From NCBI GenBank assembly GCA_025201705.1, contig MU616770.1, positions 1 to 43,953 on the forward strand: DNA of 43,953 nt, in the 5' to 3' direction. This DNA comes from Dissophora ornata (taxonomy: Eukaryota > Mortierellomycota > Mortierellomycetes > Mortierellales > Mortierellaceae). Each line of letters starts with the position of its first letter. Position 1 is the stretch's first letter. A program made the position numbers and the translations under genes. Of this stretch, positions 10,701-21,377 are shown one piece after another. The notes under the pieces are model-generated. The model saw only the letters and a list, made by a program, of their open reading frames with translations, made no database searches and had not been told where the DNA came from.

Positions 10701-12629
10701 GCTGCTGCAGCATTGAGTCAAGTCACCAAAGACATCCAGTCTGCTGACTCCAAACCAGCCCAGGCGCAGGTGGAGGTGAAACAACCTCAGCTTGAGAGCG
10801 ATGAATTCGATGCCGTGGAGACAGTGGTTTTGACTATTACAGCGCCAACGGCCACTGCGGCAGCGACGTCATTCGGCAGTGCTTACAGTGTAGATTCTGA
10901 GCCGACAGCGAGGCGGAGGCGGCCTCTCAGCATTCCCCACATGACTTCCATGGATCTGCTGCTCAAGAACGCGACGATGATCGGCGACAGCAACCTTCGT
11001 TGCTATCCTGCGCCTCCACATCCCGAGGAATTGAACGACGAACCCTCTCATGATGGACTGTTGTCCCAAGTCACAACAGCTATTGTTCAGCAGGAACCGA
11101 AGGCGGTTGAGCAGGTTGCGGAACATAAGTCGGAAGAGTTGTCTGTTGTTGCATCTCCTAGCGTTTCGCATGATGATGTCCCGGAAGAACTTGAGAGAGA
11201 GCGGAAGAGTGAAGACTCAACGGCATCATCTACTGAGACCGTTGTCAGTTTGAGCGAACTCGTCAAGGAAGAGCCTCAAGTGTCTGAACCAATTTCATTT
11301 GTCGAACCGGCCGCCCCCCAGCCTAAACTGACTGTAGAGCTGAAGCAGGAACAGCCTCAAGTGTCTGAACCAATTTCATTTGTCAAACCGGTCGCCCCCC
11401 AGCCAAAGCAAACTGTAGAATTGAAGCAGGAGCAGCCTCAAGTGTCTGAGCCAATTTCATTTGTCAAATCGATGGTCTCCCGGCCTAGGCAGACTGCAGA
11501 GTTGAAGCAGGAACCAGCTCCCAGAAGGGTTATTCCTCAACCAAAGGTCCACAGCCAGCGACCTATAAGCCCTATGCAGAGTACGGAACTCAAACAGGAC
11601 TCGATTGCGTCAAAGTCTGTACCTCAGCCAAGGCCCGGCCACAACGTACGATCCACGAGCCCTAAACTGGCCTTCGAGTTGAATCAAGAATCGGCTCGTG
11701 CCAAGATTCCTCAGCCAAAGATTCCTCAGCCAAAGATTCCTCAGCCAAAGATCCCTCAGCCAAAGATCAATACCCAGCGACCTGCCAGTCCTACACAGGC
11801 CCAAGAGCAGAAGCAAGAGTCGACTGTCGCAAAAACAGTTTCTCAGCTCCCACAATCCAAGGCCAATAACCAACGTGTTGCTGCTCAAAAGACTCCAGAA
11901 CCAAAGCAGGAGCCGCTCCGTGTAAAGATTCAGCCTATCCCCAAAGTTGCAAACCAGCGAACTCCTGGTTCCTTGCAGCCTACAGAGGTGAAACAGGAAT
12001 CGACCCGCACAGCGGGCTTCCCTCAGTCCAAGGTCGGCAGTCTGCGATCTGTCAAGCTTGAAGCTCCTGCTCCTGCCACTCCCACTACCCCTGGCTCTGC
12101 TCGTGCACCTGGCGGCGTTTCTGCTCTGAAGAATATGTTTGAGACCTCAACACGACCCACGAAACCTCAAGCATCGGTCGTTGTCCCAACTGGTGTTTCT
12201 GCGAGGAGGAAGCTTTTTGAAGCTTCTCAGCGGTCTGTTAGACCCGAGGCACCTAAACTCGCCACTGCACCTGCGCCTACGCCTGCACCTGCTCCTGCTC
12301 CTGCACTTACGCCTGTGCCTGCACCCGCACCCGTCCCAGCCCCAGTCAAGAAAGTTATCAAGGTCTTGAGCGTCCCTGAGAAGAAGCGAGCTAACGAAAG
12401 CACGGAGGGACTTCAGCTGCTGGAGGTGGAAAGCGACAATGACACTTTGGAGGAAGGGGATGTGAAGGAACACGCAATTAATGTCAAGAAAGATATTGCA
12501 ATCGACGAGGAGGCTGCTGAGTTGAGAGAGTTGTTGAAGTCGATGACAGCGGAGGAGCGGGAGGAGTTTCTGAGACTTTCCCATGAAGATGCATTGCCAG
12601 CCTCGACTGTTGTTGTTGCTGGACATTAG
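7757..12629 (+). CDS. RhoGAP-domain protein with long repetitive tail, 1488 aa
   Basis: Four exons: 7757-8474, 8623-8706, 8847-9059 and 9178-12629; the phases fit and give 1488 residues. The third intron starts with GC rather than GT (ATG|GCAAGT) and carries a perfect TACTAAC branch site. Residues about 240-385 resemble a RhoGAP domain: HKHLFRNPFYSPSVEAALKLL with a candidate arginine finger at R276, then GGLLTTVLSRTFPPLIP, FFELLNMLPELNRFLF and DNHIYNLVSNSKLSVYPG, matching the order of GAP helices. Such domains speed GTP hydrolysis by Rho-type GTPases at the cell cortex; the substrate here is unknown. The N-terminal 235 residues are Ser/Pro-rich with seven SPxPSRAT units. The tail has an acidic patch, a basic helix (RRREKRAIAAAQAKVEAEA), 27-residue and KIPQP repeats and a Pro/Ala hinge, and is probably disordered. 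The start is the first ATG in frame. Confidence 0.85.
7931..8098 (+). repeat. 24-bp coding tandem repeat, seven copies
   Basis: Seven in-frame 24-bp units encode SPxPSRAT-type octapeptides in the N-terminal part of the RhoGAP protein. The inner units are almost identical, which points to recent slippage or unequal exchange. Repeated Ser-Pro sites could be kinase targets (inference). Confidence 0.9.
11274..11513 (+). repeat. 81-bp coding tandem repeat, three copies
   Basis: Units begin at 11274, 11355 and 11436. Each encodes a 27-residue block beginning PQVSEPISFV and ending VELKQE or AELKQE. The first two are nearly identical and the third has diverged. The region lies in the probably disordered tail of the RhoGAP protein; the E/KQE ending recurs at wider spacing further downstream. 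Confidence 0.9.
11703..11762 (+). repeat. 15-bp coding tandem repeat (KIPQP), four copies
   Basis: Four consecutive 15-bp units encode KIPQP in the tail of the RhoGAP protein, differing at one base in the last unit. Confidence 0.9.
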
Positions 12630-12650
12630 AGTTATACCTTTTAAACAATT

Positions 12651-12656
12651 AATAAA
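12651..12656 (+). terminator. poly(A) signal of the RhoGAP gene
   Basis: A canonical AATAAA lies 22 bp after the stop codon. The convergent DUF3712 gene ends only 77 bp further on, so the two transcripts probably overlap at their 3' ends. Confidence 0.6.
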
Positions 12657-12732
12657 ACACACTCTCACAATGCATGATACAAATGACTATATTACAGGAA
12701 GAAAAAGAAGACTAGCTGCCACTGGGAACTAC

Positions 12733-15610
12733 CTAGAACCCCTTTCGAACATTGGCGTTGACGCCGTCCTTAACAAAGTCGACCCACATGAGCATGGAGC
12801 CAACTTTTGCTTTGATATGACACACAACATCCACCTCCAGCGATCCTCCCAAAGCCTTCTTCAGTGCCTCATACCCCACGGATGAAAGATCAAATGTCAC
12901 CGGCAATCTTGGAGTCTTGACATACCCAGAAGTCTCGTTCTGATGGTCATTCGCTGGAATCAAAATTGGTTTCGGACTGGCGATATCGCGTTCGAAATCA
13001 ACAAGAAAATGGCCGAGAGGCTCGTCCTTGTAAGATGCAGTTCCGTTGACGTAGAGGACAGTGATGACAGTGTCGAGCGGGTTCTGGAGCTCGAGAACAA
13101 GAGTGTGTGAAAGTAGGTACAAGGTAGCCGAGATCAAAAAGTCTTGATCAATTTCAGGGAGCGCGGACGAGATCGAAAACGAGGACATCATGGGTTGGAG
13201 CAGTGGGATCTTGGTTGATCCAGAGTAACCAAGGATTTCAATCGCCGTGGTATTATCGCCTGTGATCAGGGAGAAATAAGACAGCCATTAGTCGCTTTGT
13301 ACTGACACACTCTGCGTGCAGGAGCTATCTATGTACAAAAGAGTGACGCGTACCAGAAATATAGTGGGAGATAAATTCGCGTGAGGCGTTCCTGGCGAAT
13401 CCTGGCTCGCAGTTCGGATCTCGTTTACGAGCACAGTCGATCGACGGATCCATCATTCCAACGCACTCGATGGTATTGTTGCCTGCCTGTAAATGGAGGT
13501 CCGCCACTGTAGCCATGCCAATCAAGTAGCCGTCGTAAGACCACAGGAATGACAGGTCTCCTAAAGTGGCGCTGATGTTGGACGGATTCCAGACTACCAG
13601 CTCCACTTTGACTGTCAGCGATTGCTCAGTGCTATCGACTACATCGAGTTTCTCCAGCAGGGGAGGGACACTGACTAGTCCACCAAGACCTATTTGCGAG
13701 GATGTGGTACAGTAGATTCAGTCGATGACATACGAACTCAGAAACAGGTACATGCAGATCAATTTCTTCTTCTTACCTCGCTGGCTGGTGACAACATCGA
13801 AGAGGATAGGGCCTATCTCAAACATGCCAAGACCGCATTCAACCACCGCCCGAGCATCTCCCGCGATTCCAAGATCAATCCATTCTTCAGTGAAGGAGCT
13901 GTTTAGGAACTGGTAAAATTCAGGCAGCCGATCCTGATCCACTTCCAACAGTATATTATCCATGTCCAGTCGTACCTCCAGCGTCGTCCCCACCTGTCGA
14001 CTCTCTGTTGGCAGAAATTCTAGGATTCCGAGTGAAGCCATGTTGCTACCACCGGGTGTCTTTATCCATGCCGCGGGTTTCATCTTTAGCACCTGGATTG
14101 GAAAGGTGACATTTGGTGGCAACTGTAATACACTCGACAGACCTCCGCTTAGCAGAGCCGACCTTTTGTCATCCGAGAATCCAAATTCAAGCTGTTCCAT
14201 GTCCAAAGATCGGATGAAGTCCTTTGTGGGCGAGCCTGGGAAAACCATTTCCAGAACAATACTCTTGAAGGCTTCGGATAACCAGGGCGGCAAGTCGGGG
14301 TCCTTGGAGAGAGCTCGCACCTGAATAGTCGAGTTGTCGCCTTGGATGAACCGCGATAAGAGCTCTCCCAGTATCAGCTGCTTCTCTGATCCTGACCTCA
14401 GATCAACAATGGAGCTCCTCTTCTCTTCCAAGGTCCAGTCGTCCAGATGGAAGAGTCTGCCCGACATTGCTATATCGCTGGACTTCCCAGCCTCAAGTTG
14501 CAGTCCAGGGGAATACACCTCTGCGATCTTGTAAAAGTCCACTTCTGGGTGCGCCTTGGAAGGCAGATAGATACCAAACGTGACAGGGCCCATCTGCATC
14601 GAAACGGCTTTTGAAGGGTTGTTGATTCGCGCTACGCCTGACATGATAATTCCTCCTAGAGGGTGGTCCCCAGGAAGCTCCATCGATACTAGCGTTGCGT
14701 CTTGTACACCCTTCAGTCCATCCATGGTCACCAATCGGTTGATCCGCAATTTCATGTTCCACAGTGATCCCAACCTTGTCACGATAGGTCCACGAATGAT
14801 GATATCCATCTTTGACTGCTGAAGTGTGCGACCGAAAAAGTCTGCCATAAGCGTTGTGTTCGTGACTAGGGCATAAGTTGATAGGTCGAGCTGCAGGATA
14901 TCGCCTAGCTGCATCTGCTGCTTTTCCACCTCAAATTCCGCCATATGGATCCCGTCATCGGTTGCGGGTATGCTGAGAGTCAATGTGGTGGGCTCAATCG
15001 TCATTGTCGAGTGGAAGATATTCTGAACAACTCCAGTCAAGCCAAAGAAACCGTCCTTACTCGGATCCAGGTATATGGTGCTCTGGATCGATATCTGGAA
15101 TCCTGTCTGGTCCACGTCATAAATATCTGTCTTTTGGATCTCGAGAACCATAGCCCGGTCTAGAACTCGCTGGGCGACCCACGGCGACGCCGCCACGATG
15201 ATAAGACACAGGAGCAGGAGGAAACCTATAGTTCCGACCGCGCGGGTGTAGATATGGTTCCAATGACGCAGACGTTCGCCTGTCATTGGTGGCGCTGGTG
15301 GATTGGTGGGGTCGATGAGGCCGTTCTCCACATCCCTTAGTGCTGAGGTTGAGGCTGGGGGCTGTTTGCCCTGGGTAGAGCTGCGTGAGGACAGGAGTGG
15401 TGTCTGCTCGCTAGCTGCGCTGTCGTCATGTTCGTTGTCGTCGTGGTCCCTGCCACTCTGCTGACCGTTGCTGCGAATGTCCTTTCCATCGGCGTTGCCA
15501 TTGCCACCGCCATTGCTACTGGCCCCATTGCTACTGGCCCCATTGCTACTGGCCCCATTGCTACTGGTCCCATTGCTACTGGCCCCATTGCTGTGCTGAG
15601 GACGATTCAT
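12733..15610 (-). CDS. DUF3712 family membrane protein (Tag1-like, probably vacuolar), 893 aa
   Basis: Three exons: 15610-13777, about 13674-13354 and 13259-12733. With this choice all phases agree and the product has 893 residues. The second exon cannot start at the nearer AG (13691) because that shifts the frame, so ACTAG|TCAG at 13675 was chosen; this junction is the least certain point. The protein has a low-complexity N-terminus with ASSNG repeats, one strong transmembrane segment at about 124-146 (GTIGFLLLLCLIIVAASPWV) and a long luminal part with repeated beta-rich modules such as VVWNPSNISATLGDLSF. This is the layout of the fungal DUF3712 family, whose yeast member Tag1 is a vacuolar membrane protein involved in terminating autophagy. 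EQTPLL at residues 68-73 fits an acidic dileucine signal for AP-3 sorting to the vacuole. It is divergent from the Lon gene. Confidence 0.85.
15512..15586 (-). repeat. 15-bp coding tandem repeat, five copies
   Basis: Five 15-bp units, one with a single change, encode the ASSNG repeats at the cytosolic N-terminus of the DUF3712 protein. The repeat number is probably variable between strains (inference). Confidence 0.9.
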
Positions 15611-16340
15611 TTCGCTGATGTCGCTGCGCCAGTTCTCTCCTTCTGGATTGTGGTGGGGCAGGACGGTTGAAGCGACAAAAAAGGGAAGGCTGGGGAGGAA
15701 AAGCTTTTTTTTTTAAAGAAAAAGCTAATTTTGCAGTGTCTCCAGCGTTGCTCTCCTTTACTTTGACATCCCACCTATCCACATCACAGGGCAGAGGACG
15801 TGTCATCAAGAATGTCCATGCATGACCACAGTCCACCCGTTTACCTCTTGCATCAGGTGGTTTCGCTCGGACCCTGCGACGCAACACCGACTCTTTGGGT
15901 GTCATGCATCGGACATGGAGATGCTGATATAGTCGGGATCATCGTCGTCATCGGTCCCAGTCTTGACCGTGGGCAGTAGATGCGCGCTCTTTACTGCACT
16001 GCTCTGCTCCGCGCGTCTGTTTCGCAAGAGGAGAGAACGCGTGTGGATCGGAGAGAGAGAAGGAGAGACGGAAAGCGTTTTTCTGTGGCACAGAATGCAC
16101 GTGAAACATTCAGTCTCATTGGCTCAACGGCCAGTCCTGACGTGCGCAGTGTTCCGTGCAACGGTTGCAAGCCCAATTATTGGGTAATTCTTTTCTTGTT
16201 TCGATAGCATCTTTCGCCCAACACTCATCGCCGCATCGCTTCTCTTTCTCAGACATTCCATTTAAAACACATCACCCACCAATTGTTTCTCTTCACTCTT
16301 CATTCCCTACCTCGCCCTCCCCCCTCTTCACCGTTTCCCA
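15611..16340. promoter_or_regulatory. divergent promoter region, DUF3712 gene / Lon gene
   Basis: The 730 bp between the two start codons must hold both promoters. There is a run of T and A near 15705-15722 and C/T-rich sequence just before the Lon start, typical of fungal transcription start regions. No specific factor site is called and no further gene is seen. Confidence 0.5.
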
Positions 16341-19300
16341 ATGATACGCTCCAGCACCACAATTCCTATTCCACGCACTGTGCCCGTGCTTCCTTTGCAC
16401 GACAAGGTGCTCTTACCCGGAGTCGTTACCCGGCTGCTCATCGCCCGACGGGATTCCTTCCCACTCTTTGAAAATATCCTCCGCACCTATAGCAATAAGG
16501 AGCTGGGCAAGTGCATCATTGGCGTTTTCCCAGTACGCGCTCCTGCAGATAGATCCTCATCAGCTTCAGAGAGAGCAACACAAGCCTCGGAAAGAGGTGA
16601 TACAAGGAGCGGAAAGGATGGTGACGAATCGAATTCAACGCCGACTTCTAAAGAATCCGTCATCCCTGGACCCTCGCCAGCAAGTCAAGTTGTGCGGCTT
16701 GGAGGAACTTTGGATCCTTCTGAGATCCACTCGATAGGTTGCGCGGCTCGGCTTGTCAGATTAGAGCGCTCGGCCGGGGGGTTTTCCGTTGTTCTGGAAG
16801 GTAATAATTAATAGCCCACACACGCAATTGTACTTCAAGATTTCGTGACTGATACTCTACGCTTGTCCCTTCAGTCCTCGTCCGTATCCGGTTGGACAAG
16901 ATCACATCCCAGTCACCGTTCTTCGAGGCAAAAGTCACGCCTCTGTATGATCAGGCTGTCGACAAGTCCGATCAGGAGTTGCAAGACCAGATCGTTACCC
17001 TGCGATCGATATCGCGAGAGTTCGTATCGCTGCTTCAGACCCTCAAATTGCCTGCACCCGTTCTGACTCAAGTACAAAAATTCCTCGACAATGTGATGGT
17101 CGCCCCGGGCCAGGTCGTAGATCTGCTCATGAGCACAATCGAGGGCACCATTGAAGAGAAGTTCATGATTCTGAATACTGTCGATATCAAGGATAGGATC
17201 TCAAAAGCCGTAGAGCTCTTGACCAGGCAGATCCATGTAAGCTTCAGCAGGTCTTCGTATAATGATGATGTATACACTAGTCATGCTTACAACCGTTATC
17301 TCCTCTCCTCCTGTCGTATAGGTGCTGAAAATCTCGCAAAAAGTTCACGACAGTGTCGAGGGCAAGCTCAACAAGAAACAACGCGAGTTTTATCTTCGAG
17401 AACAGCTGGATGCCATCAAAGAGGAGCTTGGCGAGAAGGATGCTCCGGAAGACGACGAAATGACAACGATCGAGAACCGCCTCACGGCAGCGAACTTGCC
17501 TCTGGAGGTGCAAAAGGCGGCTGACCGCGAATTGAAGCGACTTAAGAAGATGCAGCCAACTTCTTCGGAATATTCTGTGATCAGGAACTATCTGGATTGG
17601 TTGGCGGATCTGCCGTGGACAAAGTTCAGCGAGGATGTCCTGGATGTGGATCGGGCAAGAAAGCAATTGAACGATGATCACCATGGGTTAGGAAAGGTCA
17701 AGCGCAGGATTTTGGAATACCTGGCGGTAACGAAGCTGCAACAAATGAAAGGCAGTGTCAAAGGACCGATCCTTTGCCTTGTTGGCCCACCTGGAGTATG
17801 TGTATTGAACGAGGACTTGTCTGATATCATACCGTGATTGCAAGAGCGCGGTAGCTGACCCGCCCCATATATTTTGTAACAATAGGTTGGAAAAACTTCG
17901 TTAGGAAGATCGATCGCCACAGCCATGGGTAGAAAATTCCACAGAATCGCTCTCGGTGGCGTGTGGGATGAATCCGAGATCAGAGGTCATCGCCGTACAT
18001 ATGTCGGAGCTCTTCCTGGTGTCATCATCCAAGGACTAAAGAAGTGTGAAGTCAACAACCCTATCTTCCTCCTTGGTAAGAACTGTGTACTCCCGAAAGG
18101 CCAATTGGTCATTTTGCGCGATAGATTGCAAGTGCTGACCATATCCACGGTTTCTACTCTAGACGAAATCGATAAAGTTGGATCGAGAGGCCATCATGGA
18201 GACCCCTCAGCCGCGTTCCTCGAAGTTCTCGACCCTGAACAAAACAGTACTTTTGTAAGAAAGGCTTGGGAATTCCCCCCAGCACTACCGTTGCATTGCT
18301 CCAATGCCAAAATAAAATTGCTAACAATTTTTTTTTTAAAAAACCTACATTAGACCGATCACTACCTGAATGTCCCATTTGATCTCTCCAAGATCCTTTT
18401 TATCGCCACCGCCAACTCTGTGGACACCATTCCTGCACCCCTCTTGGATAGAATGGAACTCATCACCATCCCTGGATACACCTATGCCGAGAAGTTGGCC
18501 ATCGCTACCAATCACCTGCTGCCCAAGCAGATCCGTGTTCATGGACTGGAAAAAGACGACGTACAGGTTGCGCAGGAGGCGCTTCTCAAGGTTGCCACAG
18601 GCTATACTCGTGAGAGTGGCGTTCGTCAGCTGGAGCGCGAGATCGGATCCCTTGTTCGGGCTAAAGCTGTAGAATACGCTGAAGTGCAGGAAAGCAAACT
18701 ATCTGCCGTTGAGGTTCATGTCATCAAGTACCAACCTCTGGTAACTATGGCCGATGTGGAGGAGATTCTAGGCCAGGAAAAGTTTGTGAACGAGGTCACG
18801 GAGAGGCTCGCTGTTCCTGGAGTTGTCACCGGCATGGCATACAATGGCGTCGGTGGCGGAATCATGTTCATCGAAGTCTCACAGATGCCGGGCAAGGGCA
18901 ACCTGCAGCTCACGGGCAGTCTTGGAGATGTGATCAAGGAGAGCGCTCAGATTGCGTTGAGCTGGGTCAAGAGTCATGGATACGAAATCGGTCTGACTAA
19001 CAGTCCAAGTCAAAATGTTATGGAGAAGGCCGATGTCCACATCCACATGCCTGGTGGTGCCACCCCAAAGGTAAGGATGTCCATGTGCACTGTTTTTATT
19101 ATTATCTGCAGCATTCGCGTATACCGAATACAAGTGACTAACCATTCGTGGTTTTAAATTTTGAAATAGGATGGGCCTTCCGCTGGTATTGCGATGGTGT
19201 GCGCGCTTGTCTCCATGTTCTCCAATAAGACTGTGCCGAGCACGACGGCTATGACAGGAGAGTTTACTCTCAGAGGGCTCGTTATGCCAGTTGGCGGTAT

Positions 19301-19520
19301 CAAGGAAAAGGTTATCGCAGCTCACCGAGCTGGTGTGCGCAAGATCATCATGCCTCTGCGGAACCAAAAGGACGTGACCTCGGACGTGCCTGACAATGTT
19401 CGAGACGATATCGAGTTTTACTACGCCTCGACCATCTGGGAGGTACTGCGAGAGGCCTTTGAAGGCAGAGCGCCTGTCCGAGCTGACACTGCCAGCGCAT
19501 GCATAGACAGCCGTTTGTGA
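16341..19520 (+). CDS. peroxisomal Lon protease (ATP-dependent serine protease), 881 aa
   Basis: Seven exons: 16341-16800, 16875-17236, 17322-17795, 17886-18075, 18163-18254, 18354-19070 and 19170-19520; all phases agree. The Lon substrate-binding domain starts with [14 protein letters not shown]. The AAA+ domain has a Walker A GPPGVGKTS (K435), split exactly by an intron after GPPG, and a Walker B FLLDEIDK (496-497). The protease domain has the Ser-Lys dyad: S769 in DGPSAG and K812 in GGIKEK. The last three residues are SRL, a canonical type 1 peroxisomal targeting signal, and no mitochondrial presequence is seen, so this is the peroxisomal rather than the mitochondrial Lon. Known members degrade misfolded and oxidised matrix proteins and help process PTS1 enzymes. 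The N-terminal domain is short and carries a Ser/Thr-rich loop (about 75-125). The gene is divergent from the DUF3712 gene and followed by the DUF3020 gene on the same strand. Confidence 0.96.
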
Positions 19521-19728
19521 GCACACAGAAAAGATAGACAATTGTGCTGCAATACAGCTAGATCTTCATTGAACAAGCACGTGATGTGACTGTGCCATCG
19601 ATATAATAGATGCGCTCGATGTCCTATTCGTTCGCTCCTTCTTCCACCTCCTCCTTCTTAAGGCTCGCTGTCCCATTGCCTTCGCATCCGTTCCTTCACG
19701 ACCACCTCTACATCCTTCTTGATTCAAC

Positions 19729-21014
19729 ATGATTCGTGATGACTCTGCCTTCCAGCCGCAGGACCTGATTACTGCCACTGCAGTGACCTCGGCAACGACG
19801 AATGTGACAGCGGACTCGTACGAATCTCTCAAGCGAGAGGCTCTGAATATGAAGGTCCGCACGGAGAACCGCGAGCGCAAGAAGCGATGGAGAGAGGCGA
19901 ACGAGGATAGGAGTAAGTTGTGATTGCAGATGCTTTGAATGGAGAAGATTGATTGTCGACCGTTTCCCCTTGTCGTCCTCCTCCTGTTCCCTTTTCCCTC
20001 CTTCCTGTTCTGTCGGTGACTTGCTTTCTTATTCATCTCTCCGTCTCTATCAGATTGTTCTCCCTTTTTTTTCGCTATCACCTTTCTTCCATTACACCGC
20101 GCCCTGACCGAAGATGATGGCTCCTACGAGATTTCCGTTAACCTTTCCCCTGGTTTTGGGACTCGTCTTCTCGGGGAGGAAACAGTCCCCCATGGACCAG
20201 TCTCTTTTCACTCTCCTTCTGGGCCACACCGTTTCGTTTTTTCTCTTTTGTGTTTTGCCCAAATTTTCTTTTCGATATTTTTTTTTTTCCACCAGAGTTT
20301 GTGACGTGTGTTTTAATGCGGAACGCGGTCACGCACATGGATTTTGCACGTTGGGAAAGTGGCGAAGCACAAAAAAGTCGCGTGTCACAAAGATTTTCAG
20401 ACCATGCTAACGACTCTCCTCCCTTTTTTTTTGTAGACAAGGACAATGACTTGCGGTGCAGGGTCAACAAGAGAGCAAACAAACTTTTTGGAAAGGACGA
20501 GAGTGAACATAAGGGTCGCTGGATCGAGGAGGAGTTTGGAAAGCGTCAGTTGAAGCGCAAGGAGAAGGAGAGGCGGAGGAACCCCAATGGGTCCGTGGAG
20601 CCCCTCCCCGAACCACCAAAGTCCACGCTCTCTCTCAACGAGCATTTGGCTCTGCACCAACAGGCACAGGCCCAGATGGCACATCATCAAGTGCAACAGA
20701 CCATTGCAGCACATCCGCAGTTTGATCCCAATACCGTCAAGACAGCGCTGGCGCTCAACGATTTGGTGAAGAAGAACGGAAACCATCTTGATCTTGCAGA
20801 ATTGACGGGCGTGCTGACGGACCCAGACTTGGCGCGGCAGCTGATCGAGATCGAGGCTAATAACCCTGCACCACCGCCTTCAGCAGCGATGATGATGTTG
20901 AACGCGCCTGCAAAGGCGGATCATGAGATCAAGACGAGCCATATGCTTGAGGCCGACTATCCAATGGATGCCGTGTTGACGCTGATGCAACTGAATGGCA
21001 GCTGGAAGGCATAA
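19729..21014 (+). CDS. DUF3020-domain protein, 253 aa
   Basis: Two exons, 19729-19912 and 20437-21014, joined by a 524-bp intron (A|GTAAGT to TTGTAG|AC), the longest in the window. The splice restores the continuous sequence NRERKKRWREANEDRNK followed by DNDLRCRVNKRANKLFG, the core of the fungal DUF3020 domain (about residues 45-85). This is a strongly basic helix resembling a nucleic-acid-binding region. A basic stretch EFGKRQLKRKEKERRR follows, then a Gln/His-rich middle and an acidic C-terminus. No characterised function can be assigned; a nuclear, transcription-linked role is only inferred from composition. The reading frame of exon 2 also stays open some way into the intron, but without the domain start. 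The gene is convergent with TERT. Confidence 0.85.
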
Positions 21015-21377
21015 GGCACATTCCCGCACCTCATATAGTAGCGTCTTTTTTTTACTACAGTCGAAAAATCGTCAGCCAGGTGTTCTCTTTTTTGCTATAT
21101 ACTTCTTTGTTTATCGGCTCACCTTGTACATCAAGAACCCTCACCTCTTATTCTTCTTTTGTTGCATCTATCCCCCCCACATTCCCGGCACAACCCTCTC
21201 CGCTCCCCGCCTCCCCTCATATAGTTAGTACCATAGTTTGTTCTCTTTCCATTTCAATAGGGTTATTTATCCTCTCATCATAATGTATGTTGTATGCTCA
21301 TTTTCAAACGCCGTGTGCTATTTCACATATATATTTTTTATTGTGTGGAAATATGGATGAGATGCGCGAGAAGACGG
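21015..21377. other. convergent 3' intergenic region between the DUF3020 gene and TERT
   Basis: These 363 bp hold the 3' UTRs of both genes. They contain T-rich and C-rich stretches and the TERT poly(A) signal; no gene is seen. Confidence 0.6.
21337..21342 (-). terminator. poly(A) signal of TERT
   Basis: AATAAA on the minus strand, 35 nt after the TERT stop codon. Confidence 0.6.

Noticed and set aside
12147..12668. 173-codon minus-strand frame opposite the RhoGAP tail
   Set aside because: It is an antisense shadow of the Pro/Ala-rich repeat region, Arg/Cys-rich with no family resemblance.
20250..21014. Long open frame of the DUF3020 gene extended upstream into its intron
   Set aside because: Splicing 19912|20437 restores the conserved DUF3020 core exactly, whereas the extension encodes unrelated low-complexity sequence.
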